Positions 1 to 7,569 are shown, counted from the first letter of the stretch. The stretch is DNA of 13,109 nt from JANNFX01 sp040080075 (GCA_040080075.1 JBEBJD010000324.1:1-13109), one strand, 5' to 3'. Translations and numbers: made by a program. The notes: a model not told the origin generated them from the letters alone.

Positions 1-1
1 C

Positions 2-448
2 GCGTGGATGACCGCCGGGTTCGACGACGCGCAGCGTGTTGTCGACCTCGCAGAGAGATCGTTGAAACTCAACCCACATCATCCCGACTGGTATAATCAG
101 GGCCTGAGCTACGTGTTCTTTTTCGGCGGTCATTTCGACAGATCGGTGAAGTACCGTCTGCTCGTCAAGGAGCCGCTCGCCCTCGACTACGCCTTTCTGG
201 CTATGGGCTACGCACACTCGGGGCTGGCGCGCGAGGCAGAGGCGGCTGCCACCAACGTCACGAGGCTCGATCCATCGTGGAACGCGGAGCGGTACGCAGG
301 CGAGTTTGGCGGCTATGCCGAGAAGCAGGCCGAGTTGTTCGTCGATGGCGCGCGCAAGGCCGGTTTGCCGGCGTGCATTCCCAGTGACAAGATGAAGGAC
401 ATCCCCAATCTTATCCGCATCAAATCCTGTAACCAGCACCGACAATAG
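2..448 (+). CDS. C-terminal end of a TPR protein, possibly an adenylate/guanylate cyclase (5' partial)
   Basis: The reading frame is already open at base 2, before the first ATG at position 8, so this is the 3' end of a longer gene. The visible part (about 148 residues) contains helix-turn-helix repeats of TPR type: a segment around residues 10-45 with the linker LKLNPHHPDW, and a second around 55-90 with YAFLAMGYAHSGLAREAEAA followed by RLDPSW. The tail (FGGYAEKQAELFVDGARKAG, then GLPACI) resembles the end of the long rhizobial proteins that join a class III nucleotide cyclase domain to TPRs. The cyclase domain itself would lie outside the window, so that assignment is inference from the tail alone. 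Other TPR regulators or glycosyltransferase-linked TPR proteins remain possible. The last ~20 residues are basic and unremarkable, and no terminator hairpin follows the stop. Confidence 0.6.
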   Translation, partial: AWMTAGFDDAQRVVDLAERSLKLNPHHPDWYNQGLSYVFFFGGHFDRSVKYRLLVKEPLALDYAFLAMGYAHSGLAREAEAAATNVTRLDPSWNAERYAGEFGGYAEKQAELFVDGARKAGLPACIPSDKMKDIPNLIRIKSCNQHRQ

Positions 449-867
449 ATATTTGGGGTGATACGCCCGCTATCCAAATCGGCGTGATGGGAGTGTGCAG
501 GGAATGTCCGCTATTGGCCCGTTGCTGCCAATCGCTCTTCGCGAACAACCCTATGTGATTGATGGACAAGCGGAAATTTGCGGCAGCCGTCGTTTGGTCG
601 GACGCTTTCGGAGGTATTGCGGGCGTGGATCGCCCGAAAATCGACGTTCGTGACCCACAGCAGCCATCTTGGGTTTGCACAACGTGTGTGGGGCTTGCAA
701 CGCATTCTCATCTGTGAACACGCCACGGCAAGCCGACGACACATAGCTCGATCACCCAACTGAGGCGCGGCGGTGTATCCATTCGAAGGTAAACACGATT
801 TGGATTGTTTTTTCATTGCCCGTAGCTCTTGTGCTATCGCAATTGTTAGCCCCATGAGTGCGTCTGC
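449..867. other. Intergenic stretch with no supported gene
   Basis: There are 419 bases between the TPR gene and the acyltransferase gene. Several overlapping short frames exist on both strands, but none has a recognisable domain, a good ribosome binding site or consistent codon use. A 49-codon frame at 504-653 (+) begins MSAIGPLLPI. It resembles the spurious small proteins annotated over dispersed intergenic repeats in rhizobial genomes, which I recall as carrying a TGTCCGCT-like core, as seen here from base 505. That resemblance is from memory and unverified. The promoter of the downstream acyltransferase should lie here, but I cannot point to a convincing -35/-10 pair. Confidence 0.4.
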
Positions 868-1929
868 ATGCTTTGCAAAAGCCTCGCGATTTCCAGGTGG
901 GATCAGCAGTTGATGTGGCGTGAGAAGAGAGAGCAGCCCACTGAAGCCGTGTCTGCTCGCAGTCCCCGAAGACGAACCGAATGGCTGCTTGTCAATCGGC
1001 ATATCGCAGTTTGGGGACTGGCCTTTCTGCACTGGCTCCCGGCCATCCTGTCAATCGAGGCGATCTCAGGGCTGGGAGCACGCATTGCGCTCGCTGCTGG
1101 TCCCCGCACTCGTCGCCACGGACGTGCCGTCGCCAATATCGCCCGTGCTTTCCCCTCCATGTCAGCCGAAGATCACAACCGCATTGCGCTTGGCATGTGG
1201 GAGAACTTTGGACGCACGGTCGCTGAAGGCTTTATCATCGACAAGATAGCGGATGACGAGAGTCGCTTGAACTGCGAGGACGCAGACCAGGTTCGCGCAG
1301 CCTTGAGTCGAACTGGTGGTGCCGTCTTCGTCGGACTACACTACGGTAACTGGGAAGCAACGATGATCCCGGCGGTGCGGTTCGGCGAACATCCCATAGG
1401 GGTCTACAAGCCGCTCAAGAGCCGACAGGCCGATGCCTACCTGCGCAATCTGCGTCAGGGCCTTTACCCATCTGGTCTGCTGCCAGCCTCCTCTGTCACG
1501 CTATTGAAGGTTGCGCGTCATGTGCGCGATGGCGGCAGCATGTGCATGCTCGCCGATCACCGTGATCTGAACGGCATTGTCGTTCCGTTCTTTGGCCACC
1601 CCGCGCCTTCAGCCTCGCTACCCGCGCTGTTGAGTATCAAGTACGATATCCCGATCTTCGCGGCCCGCGTTGATCGCTTAGACGGCGTTCGGTTCAGTGT
1701 CCATCTCGAAGAAGTCGTCGTAACCCGCACGGGTGATAAGGACACCGACGTTGTAAGGGCGACTGCTGCTGTTCAAGCTGTTTTCGAGCGGTGGATCAGT
1801 GTGAGACCTGATCAATGGGTTTGGTTCTACAATCGCTGGCAGACTGAGCCGAAAACAGACACCGAGCCGAGTGCGTTATTTCTGCAAAGCCAACTCCCGC
1901 CGAGCAAAGGGCATCGGCCTCCATTGTGA
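868..1929 (+). CDS. Lysophospholipid/lipid A acyltransferase family protein (LpxL/HtrB-like)
   Basis: This 353-residue protein belongs to the LpxL/LpxM (HtrB) superfamily. Known members transfer a fatty acyl chain from acyl-ACP onto lipid A precursors or related lipids at the inner face of the cytoplasmic membrane. The catalytic HX4E box is HYGNWE (H158 to E163). Further conserved blocks are the region around residues 176-200 (IGVYKPLKSRQADAYLRNLR), the substrate-site block LADHRDLNGIVVPFFG (228-243) and the C-terminal RPDQWVWFYNRW (313-324). A hydrophobic N-terminal anchor runs from about residue 44 to 78. The start is uncertain: the ATG at 868 has no clear ribosome site, whereas ATG 913 (residue 16) follows an AGGTGG at 894-899 and would give a length closer to the family norm of about 300. 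The last 25 residues, after the family signature, look unconserved. Which lipid it acylates cannot be told from the sequence. It stands alone, with the convergent cfa gene 240 bases away. Confidence 0.9.
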   Translation: MLCKSLAISRWDQQLMWREKREQPTEAVSARSPRRRTEWLLVNRHIAVWGLAFLHWLPAILSIEAISGLGARIALAAGPRTRRHGRAVANIARAFPSMSAEDHNRIALGMWENFGRTVAEGFIIDKIADDESRLNCEDADQVRAALSRTGGAVFVGLHYGNWEATMIPAVRFGEHPIGVYKPLKSRQADAYLRNLRQGLYPSGLLPASSVTLLKVARHVRDGGSMCMLADHRDLNGIVVPFFGHPAPSASLPALLSIKYDIPIFAARVDRLDGVRFSVHLEEVVVTRTGDKDTDVVRATAAVQAVFERWISVRPDQWVWFYNRWQTEPKTDTEPSALFLQSQLPPSKGHRPPL

Positions 1930-2169
1930 TTTTGCCCATCTGGCGGTCCGCACGCGCGCCACAGTTCGTGGAGCGAAACTTAGCTTATAGTTGCGGGGCT
2001 GACAGCCAGATCGGCCCACTACGAGTAGCTGCGCTATCAACGATGATGTCGCGGCCCGCGATCTAGATGCGCGCCGTCCAGATGTAGTGCATTGCGGCCA
2101 CTGCCGGCATGTATTTGGCCGGACTCTCGACCCACCGTACTCACGTGGCTGTATGTGGGGGCCTGTAGT

Positions 2170-3507
2170 TCAGACGCCGGTCCCGGAGTCACGGACACCG
2201 TATAGGTCCGCTCGAGTCGGCGGAAGTGGCGGCTGTCCCCTGGCGAGCTTGGAGGCGAGCGTCTGGAATATGCGGGCCGAGCCACGCTCAAAGGCGAGCG
2301 AGCAGCCGGCGAGATAGGCGAGCCAGATGCGCGTGGTCGGCGCGCCCACGATGGCCTCGGCCTTGGCGCGATTACGATCGAGTTTCTCGCACCACAGGCG
2401 CGTGGTGTGGGCGTAGTGCCAGCGCCACGCCTCGACGTCGTGGACTTCGAAGCCGGTCTGTTCCATGACCGAAACGGTATGGCCAATGTCGTCGAGCTCG
2501 CCGCCGGGGAAAATGTACTTCTGCAACGCCTTCTGTTCTGCGCGGGCGGAAAAGGCCCGCTGCCGGCGCTTGGCGCGGCGCGCGATGGCGTGGTTGAGAA
2601 ACAGTCCACCATCGGCGAGCAGCCCGCGCACCTGGACCATGTAGGCCGGAATGTTAGCGAGGCCGATGTGCTCGTACATGCCGATCGAGGCGATCTTGTC
2701 CCACTCGCCTTTTAGATCCTGGTAGTCGATAAGTTCGACCGTAACCTGAGACGCGAGCCCCTGTTCAGTAATGCGTGTGCGGGCGAAGGCGAGTTGTTCC
2801 TGAGACAGAGTGATGCCGTGCGCCTTGACGCCGTAAGTGCGCGCCGCATGACAGATGAGTGCGCCCCAGCCGCAGCCGATGTCGAGAAAGCGCTCGCCTT
2901 GCTTCAGGCGCAGCTTGCGGCAGATCATGTCGAGCTTGTCGTGCTGGGCTTGGTCAAGGCTGTTGTCCCAATCGGTGAAATAGGCGCACGAGTAGAGCAT
3001 CTCCGGGTCTAGGAATAGGCGGTAGAAGTCGTTGCCGACGTCGTAATGGAAGCGGATGAAATCCTGGTTCTGTCCGCGGTGGCGGTCCGTGCCCGACGCA
3101 TCGCCAGAGAAATCGCGGCTCTGCCCAGGCCGGTCCGCCGGTGCCACAAGGAACGGCAGAAGATGGCGCGCGAGGCCCGCCTTTTTCACGCCCTTGAGGC
3201 GCCGCCGCACTGCCGGGTCGCTCACCTGGCGTCCAAGGTCGATGAGCGTGCCGCCTTCAAGGCCGATGTTGCCATGCGCATAGTGCTGAATCATTCGATC
3301 GAGTGTCGGCCAGCGCAGTATCGAGGCGATGGTCCCCGGGCTGGCGATTGTCAGTTTGAGATCGCCGCTGACTTCGCGCCCGAGCGGCACCAGACTGCCG
3401 TCCCACAGCCTAACCGAGGCGTCGATATCGAGATGGCGGGCGATATCCTGTGCAAGAGTACGGGCGGCAGCCAGCAGTTTGGCGTTCTTGGTCGGGTCCA
3501 TGGGCAT
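2170..3507 (-). CDS. cfa: Cyclopropane-fatty-acyl-phospholipid synthase
   Basis: This 445-residue protein converts cis double bonds of membrane phospholipid acyl chains into cyclopropane rings, using S-adenosylmethionine at the membrane surface. Residues 1-110 form the N-terminal lipid-binding part of the family (RWPTLDRMIQHYAHGN, 65-80). Residues 150-445 form the methyltransferase. They include FHYDVGNDFYRLFLD (153-167), YSCAYF (172-177), SAM motif I LDIGCGWGAL (208-217), IASIGMYEHIG (272-282), KYIFPGG (330-336) and WRWHYAHTTRLW (361-372). C174, E279 and H306 occupy the positions expected for the bicarbonate-site cysteine, glutamate and histidine of the E. coli enzyme; I infer this from motif alignment by eye. 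The length fits the family. The ATG at 3507 and a second ATG two codons in (3501) are equally possible starts, and neither has a strong ribosome site. A gap at residues 120-147, rich in Gly, Ser and charged residues, is probably a flexible linker. Confidence 0.95.
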   Translation of the reverse strand: MPMDPTKNAKLLAAARTLAQDIARHLDIDASVRLWDGSLVPLGREVSGDLKLTIASPGTIASILRWPTLDRMIQHYAHGNIGLEGGTLIDLGRQVSDPAVRRRLKGVKKAGLARHLLPFLVAPADRPGQSRDFSGDASGTDRHRGQNQDFIRFHYDVGNDFYRLFLDPEMLYSCAYFTDWDNSLDQAQHDKLDMICRKLRLKQGERFLDIGCGWGALICHAARTYGVKAHGITLSQEQLAFARTRITEQGLASQVTVELIDYQDLKGEWDKIASIGMYEHIGLANIPAYMVQVRGLLADGGLFLNHAIARRAKRRQRAFSARAEQKALQKYIFPGGELDDIGHTVSVMEQTGFEVHDVEAWRWHYAHTTRLWCEKLDRNRAKAEAIVGAPTTRIWLAYLAGCSLAFERGSARIFQTLASKLARGQPPLPPTRADLYGVRDSGTGV

Positions 3508-3547
3508 CAGCTCGCGCTTGGCAGCTTAAACGTACCGCACCGAAACA

Positions 3548-3590
3548 CACTGACCGGATGTCGGCAAGGTGCCGAACATCGGGGCCAGTG
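3548..3590. repeat. Long imperfect inverted repeat upstream of cfa
   Basis: The arms are 3548-3566 and 3570-3590, separated by a 3-base loop. The inner five pairs (CGGCA/TGCCG) and outer five pairs (CACTG/CAGTG) are perfect; the middle is broken by a mismatch and small bulges. It lies 41 bases before the cfa start codon, so it could form a hairpin in the cfa leader RNA or be an operator. No run of T follows on either strand, which argues against a simple terminator. A small dispersed repeat element is the other possibility. Confidence 0.45.
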
Positions 3591-4044
3591 TAGCTGAGGT
3601 ATTTATGGGGTCGGCAGCCTGGTGCAGCACCTGCTGACCGTCCTTGCCGTCTACAGTATGCTGTTAGCGAAGTTCTTGATCCTGGTGTCCTGTCCGATGC
3701 TGATATCACTGCACTCTCGACGCAATGAGATGCAGGATTATCTCCAGCCCAATGGTAATGAAGCCGAACTTGCTCCCAACTGGATGTAGCATCGTAGTCG
3801 CTGGGTTGCGACAAGCCATCAGTTGTGCAGCACTTCCGCAATCCGATCGCAGACCAACTTGTTCCTGACTTCCGCAGATGTAGAGGGTTTCGGATGACGG
3901 CCCGCACGGCCTCACCGCGCGCACGGGGGCATAGAGGAGAAAAGCCGCAGTTGGTCAGAACTCTCACAGCCAAGCGTACAATTTATGCCTGCGGCCAACA
4001 CAGGGATGCCGGAAAGCGTGCTTACCACGTGATGAGGACGTCAC
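3591..4044. other. Intergenic stretch with no supported gene
   Basis: About 450 bases lie between the cfa upstream region and the end of the flavin-binding gene. I examined the frames on both strands. The longest (about 3410-3973 on the minus strand, and shorter plus-strand frames such as 3598-3789) show no domain, no good ribosome binding site and a mixed amino-acid composition typical of non-coding GC-rich DNA. A short perfect palindrome, GGTGC-A-GCACC, occurs at 3621-3631. It may be an operator for cfa, but nothing else supports this. Confidence 0.4.
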
Positions 4045-4497
4045 TTAGGGCTCAAGCATATAGCTCGTGCCGAAACCCGCAGAATAATCAATAAGGGATA
4101 TGGCGACGGGTACGATGGAGAAGACCGCAAGCTGCGCATGATCTTCCGGGACAAATCGCTTGTAACGCGGCAGGCGACGGAACAGATCAAGTGCGATTTT
4201 CTGGGCGACCAGTTTGTCTGTTAGTCGCGTTGCCAAGCCCGACATCGAAAGACCATAGAGGCGGTAGAAGTTCTCGGTTTCACTAGCGATCGCCAACGAG
4301 ACCTTGTTGTTGAGCCGAATATTGCCCGCCTTTTGCGAGTTCGCATCGGATGCGAAATGGACAGTAAGACCCTCGTGGATGTAATTTACGATCGTCGTTT
4401 GCGGGAAACCGTCTGGACGTATGGTAGAGAGCGCCATCGTGTGGTGCCGCTCAAGCACGTCGATGATCTTGGTTCTTAGAGCTTCATCTTTGAGCAT
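4045..4497 (-). CDS. Pyridoxamine 5'-phosphate oxidase-family (FMN/F420-binding split barrel) protein
   Basis: I chose the ATG at 4497, giving 150 residues, because AGAGGT lies a few bases upstream and the family fold begins immediately: a helix (residues 1-18), then HTMALSTIRPDGFPQTTIVN (19-38) as the first strands, HEGLTVHFASDANSQKAGNI (41-60), the KVSLAIASE strand (65-73), and a helical segment ending in the VFSIVPVAISLIDYS strand (125-139). This is the pattern of small PPOX-like split-barrel proteins, which bind FMN or a related flavin and act as oxidoreductases; substrates are mostly unknown. The same frame stays open upstream to 4734, but those 79 extra codons look non-coding (Arg/Gly/Ser-rich, no family match). 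It is on the same strand as the DUF4239 gene, but 348 bases separate them, so a shared operon is unlikely. Confidence 0.75.
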   Translation of the reverse strand: MLKDEALRTKIIDVLERHHTMALSTIRPDGFPQTTIVNYIHEGLTVHFASDANSQKAGNIRLNNKVSLAIASETENFYRLYGLSMSGLATRLTDKLVAQKIALDLFRRLPRYKRFVPEDHAQLAVFSIVPVAISLIDYSAGFGTSYMLEP

Positions 4498-4845
4498 GCA
4501 GACCTCTTGGTAGGAGCATACTTTCTCTCCAGGCCCTACTCTCAGGCGGCGGCGCCGGTGTTCGGTATGCGCTAGATCAATCCATCGTGCTCCGTTGAGA
4601 TTCAAGGCGTCAGGCCATGCCCTTCGATAGGAGTCCGTGTGACCGCTTGTGGCCCTGACCGCTTTTGTTCCGGGCTCCAGGCAACTTCCGCAGCTAGAAC
4701 TATCGCGTCCCGCGTTCCCGTGACGTTCTTCCATCGTCGGCTATCTGGGGTCTTTCGAGCGTTGAAAGGACAGCGTCCAAACGTCGATCGTGACCTCTAG
4801 CAGACACGCAGCGAAGTGTCGTCAATCAATTTTGTCTTGAAAAAT
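4498..4845. other. Intergenic stretch with no supported gene
   Basis: These 348 bases separate two minus-strand genes. The open frame that continues upstream of the flavin-binding protein is not supported as coding. Position 4504-4509 carries the complement of the AGAGGT ribosome site for that gene. I see no convincing terminator hairpin for the DUF4239 gene, no tRNA and no repeat. Confidence 0.4.
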
Positions 4846-5607
4846 CTATGGGCCGACCGGCGCGATCGCATTGCGCAGAGGCTCGCTCGAAATTTGAATC
4901 AATCCAACAAATGGCTGACCAAGGTCGAGGATCAGAAAAATTGCACCGGCAGCCGACAGCGCAAAAATGAACAGAAAACTGACAACAAATGCGTTTGGCT
5001 CAGCAAATAGACTGTAACTAGCAAAAACAATAGTGAGCCAAAAAACCAGAACCACCAAGAATGGCATCGGTATTGAATTTTTTGAGTCTGCAAATAGGAG
5101 AAAACGCGTTTTTGCAAGTTCGGTGGTGACCTGCATTGCCTGGCTTTTTATGTTACGCTGAGCATCAGTTCCAGGAGCCAAGTCCTGTATCTTTATTATT
5201 AGTGCTTTGGACTCACTGCTCGCTTCAAAGGGTGAACCCTTGTCGACATCAGATGCATCTTGCCGCCAAATCCGGTCGGTCAATTTGACGATAGCGGGCT
5301 GCATGAGAATGCGAGCTGCACCAGCCTCCGGTCCGTATTGCGCTAGGAGTTCGTCAAGCATGATAACATTTGCGGTCAGTTGCTGAACTTGATCACGGTG
5401 CGTATCGAATGAATTCTTTGCGGAGGCAATCAGCAGGCTGAGAACAAGCGCAGCAATCGTCCCGATAAGGCCCGTGCAAAGTCTCACCACATCCCTTGTA
5501 TCCGGGTTGAGATGATGCCCTGGCAGCGTGTTGCGAAGAAATATACCAAGAAGCACGCCGCCTGAGATGCAGGCAAACACGATCAATGATGCTACCCACG
5601 CGTTCAC
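4846..5607 (-). CDS. DUF4239 (bestrophin-like) four-helix membrane protein
   Basis: This is a 253-residue inner-membrane protein of unknown function. Two hydrophobic helices lie at the N-terminus (about 5-25 and 42-62) and two at the C-terminus (about 181-201 and 205-228). Between them is a roughly 115-residue soluble region rich in helices. After the last helix comes LILDLGQPFVGLIQISSEPL (225-244), which matches the conserved C-terminal signature I associate with the DUF4239 family. The start is GTG at 5607, with GGGAA a short distance upstream; an ATG at 5614 is in another frame. The DNA is visibly AT-richer than its surroundings: 5041-5100 is about 38% GC by my count, whereas neighbouring genes appear closer to 60%. 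This suggests recent acquisition. The restriction-modification remnant upstream fits the same view. Ion transport has been proposed for bestrophin-like folds, but nothing here proves it. Confidence 0.8.
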   Translation of the reverse strand: MNAWVASLIVFACISGGVLLGIFLRNTLPGHHLNPDTRDVVRLCTGLIGTIAALVLSLLIASAKNSFDTHRDQVQQLTANVIMLDELLAQYGPEAGAARILMQPAIVKLTDRIWRQDASDVDKGSPFEASSESKALIIKIQDLAPGTDAQRNIKSQAMQVTTELAKTRFLLFADSKNSIPMPFLVVLVFWLTIVFASYSLFAEPNAFVVSFLFIFALSAAGAIFLILDLGQPFVGLIQISSEPLRNAIAPVGP

Positions 5608-5723
5608 AATTCATGTTCCCAGACCGATCCCGATCCCCGGCGTGTATACCACTTGATCTTGCCAAACAATGCCCGGCTGCCCACGAGTACCAGTGCCGCA
5701 AAATTCCGTGGGCTGTGCACAAC

Positions 5724-7040
5724 TCATTGGGTTTGAACCAAATGGGGACGTCTACTGCTGGTCTCAAGCGGCTTCAAAATCGGGTTTTTTGAAACGCCGA
5801 AGTTGTGATCGCGCATCCACTGGATTTCGCCGATCCACACCGACACGCGCGCCAACTCAGCCGCAAACGGGTTGATCTCGATGCCCTTGACGCACTCCGG
5901 CCCGACGCCCGGAAACGCCGGCGGGAGCCCCAAACCCTCGGCCTCAAAGTTGACGCGGAACTCGATGTCCTTCAGTGCCTTCAAAGCCAAATACAAAAAG
6001 TTGCCCGAGCCGCACGCGGGATCGAGCACGCTGAAGTTTTTCAGCCGCTCGATAAACGCCACGCGCAACCCCTGCGCCTCGTTGACAGCCTTGGTGCGGG
6101 CAGCCGGCGATTTGGCCGATTTAGATTGCGTCAGTTTCGCTTCGATGGCGGTGCGGGCTTCCTCCCACGCCCGCAACAGCGGTTCGATGATAACCGGGCG
6201 GATGATCATCATGATCATTTCCGCGTCCGTATAGTGCGCGCCAAGCTGTGAGCGCTTGCCGGGATCGAGCCCGCGTTCAAACAGCGTGCCCATGATCGAC
6301 GGGTTGATTTCGGACCAGTTCTGTTTTGCGGCGTCAAGCGCGATGCGAATGTCGAGCGCCGTCAGCGGCAGCGCTGTGCCATTTTCAAAAAGTCCGCCGT
6401 TGAACCAGTCGATGGCGTCGAAACCGACGCGGCCATGCTTGACGGCCATGGCGTTGAATAACTGCTCGGCATTGGGCACGAATTCGTCGGGGCTCTTCAG
6501 GCTCTCGGCCAGCATCCGCTCGAACATCTTCTTCGGCAGCAGGTCAACGTCTTCGGCAAACATGCAAAAGACCATGCGGTTGACGAAATGCGCCACCTTC
6601 TCCGGGTCGTGGCCACGCTCGCGCAAGTTCTGCGCGATGGCAACGAACTGCTTGGCCACCTCTTCGGTGGTCGCATTGGCCGATCGGTGGGGTTTCAGTT
6701 CGTTGACAGTCTCATCAGAAAACGCATGCTTCAGAACCTGACGCTTTCTTGCGTCGAGCAAATCATCAAGGTCCACGACGTGCTTTTCCTGAACCATGCT
6801 GGTCCAGTTAGTGTGAATTTCGATGCGCCGCATGTCCGAGACGATCAGCAGCGGTGGATTTTCGAGATCACTGGCGTAGAGCTTCAATTGTTTCAGTGCG
6901 TCTGGCAGGTTGCCGCCTGGACTTTTATATTCCCAGGCGAAGCAGCCTTTCTTCCAGGCGTCGGCGAAGCCGCGACCGCCGCCAACTTTATCGACGTTGA
7001 TTTCGAAGCCATAGCCGTCACTGAGAGATGCGCCGGTTGG
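5724..7040 (-). pseudogene. Fragment of an MmeI-like (type IIL) restriction-modification enzyme, both ends missing
   Basis: Intact members are single-chain enzymes of roughly 900 residues with an N-terminal nuclease, a helical spacer, a SAM-dependent DNA adenine methyltransferase and a C-terminal target-recognition domain. In the frame running down from 7118, homology begins near SDGYGFEINV (about 7028). The PD-(D/E)XK motif is visible as FADAWKKGCFAWEYK (D-X9-E-X-K, about 6966-6924), followed by LENPPLLIVSDM, HFVNRMVFCMFAEDV, WFNGGLF and ERGLDPGKRSQLGAHYT. SAM motif I is LDPACGSGNFL (about 6026-5994), then GIEINPFAAELARVSVWIGE. Similarity stops at NPILKPLET (about 5762); the catalytic NPPF box and the recognition domain are absent, and the frame ends 13 codons later. 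The first ~50 residues are also missing. The piece therefore cannot methylate DNA. The nuclease motif survives, but the 5' end has no sensible start, so I call it a pseudogene. Confidence 0.85.
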
Positions 7041-7203
7041 TTTTGGCACGCCGGGTCTCGGGAGCATCGAATCCCACCAGCCGCCAGCGCCAGAACGCAT
7101 GATCGACCGTGTCGCCATCGACCACGCGAAGGCCGGGCGTGTACAGGGCGGCGGCGAGCACGGCCGCGATTGCGATCAACACTGGAACTCTGATGTTGCG
7201 CAT
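7018..7203 (-). pseudogene. 5' fragment of a secreted staphylococcal-type (thermonuclease) nuclease
   Basis: From the ATG at 7203 the product begins with a hydrophobic signal or anchor segment (MRNIRVPVLIAIAAVLAAAL), then LRVVDGDTV and WRLVGFDAPET. These match the SNase fold. VDGDT carries the calcium-site aspartate, and RLVGFDAPE aligns with R35, D40 and E43 of staphylococcal nuclease. Only about 60 residues remain of an expected 150 or more. After DAPETRRAK (about 7056-7042) the frame runs eight more codons to a stop, while the overlapping frame becomes MmeI-like. The second half of the fold, including the catalytic equivalent of R87, is absent from the window. The open frame extends upstream to 7308, but those 35 codons look non-coding. 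It is very unlikely to give an active nuclease. Confidence 0.75.
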
Positions 7204-7360
7204 GGAACGGATGGCCCGGAACGCCTGAGCAACCGTGTGCCAGATTTGTGTCAGCCTACCTAGCGTATTCCTGACGTGTTCCCGGCGCGTACCCGGCAGG
7301 GTTCGCAAATGGGGCCCGGCCGAAACGTTGATAAAACATCCTGATTGGATTGGCTTTTCA

Positions 7361-7435
7361 TGGTGGGCGGTGCAGGGATTGAACCTGCGACCCCACCCGT
7401 GTGAAGGGTGTGCTCTACCGCTGAGCTAACCGCCC
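7361..7435 (-). tRNA. tRNA-Val (anticodon CAC)
   Basis: Read on the minus strand, the sequence folds as a standard 75-nt cloverleaf with encoded CCA. The acceptor stem GGGCGGT pairs perfectly with ACCGCCC, followed by discriminator A and CCA (7363-7361). The D arm is AGCTCAGCGGTAGAGC-like. The anticodon stem ACCC/GGGT encloses the loop TTCACAC, with CAC at the anticodon position (reads GUG valine codons). The T arm carries GGTTCAATCC. It stands alone, with no other tRNA nearby. Its 3' side faces the nuclease and MmeI remnants. Confidence 0.97.
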
Positions 7436-7469
7436 GGGCCCATGCTCCAGCATCGTCCCGTGGGCGCTC

Positions 7470-7498
7470 CTTATGCGAAGCGGGAGCGCGCAAGTCAA
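7470..7498 (-). promoter_or_regulatory. Probable housekeeping promoter of tRNA-Val
   Basis: On the minus strand, TTGACT (7498-7493) is followed after 17 bases by CATAAG (7475-7470), about 34 bases before the first tRNA base. The -35 matches the consensus in five of six positions, while the -10 is weaker. The bases after the -10 are GC-rich (GAGCGCC), the type of discriminator usual for stringently controlled stable RNA genes. A 7-bp inverted repeat, GCGCTCC/GGAGCGC (7483-7489 and 7464-7470), spans the spacer. Confidence 0.55.
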
Positions 7499-7569
7499 CA
7501 ATGGGATGCATGGATATTGGCCGTGCCGCTCATCCCGCCCGCGCAGTCGCAGGCGCAGTGCTGCGGGAC

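Noticed and set aside
511..1032. Minus-strand 173-codon frame
   Set aside because: It overlaps the start of the acyltransferase gene, has no domain, and its composition (Arg, Ser, Cys, Pro) is that of a shadow frame.
2037..2612. Minus-strand 191-codon frame over the 3' part of cfa
   Set aside because: It is out of phase with the clear cfa reading, and its Pro/Ser/Arg-rich composition is typical of an alternative frame of a GC-rich gene. The part beyond cfa (2037-2169) shows no recognisable protein.
3598..3789. Plus-strand frame with a hydrophobic stretch (MLLAKFLILVSCPMLISL)
   Set aside because: It could look like a small membrane peptide, but it has no ribosome binding site at the ATG and no known relative that I recognise, and it lies among equally long meaningless frames.
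4498..4734. Upstream extension of the flavin-binding protein frame
   Set aside because: The added 79 residues have no family similarity, and a good ribosome site precedes the internal ATG at 4497.
5608..5723. Continuation of the thermonuclease or the MmeI-like gene on the far side of the insertion
   Set aside because: None of the three minus-strand frames here matches the second half of SNase or the NPPF region, so the missing parts are not in this window.
7361..7400. tRNA-Val 3' end as an attachment site with a duplicate in the window
   Set aside because: On reading the window I found no second copy of the tRNA 3' sequence and no integrase gene, so no att pair can be claimed.
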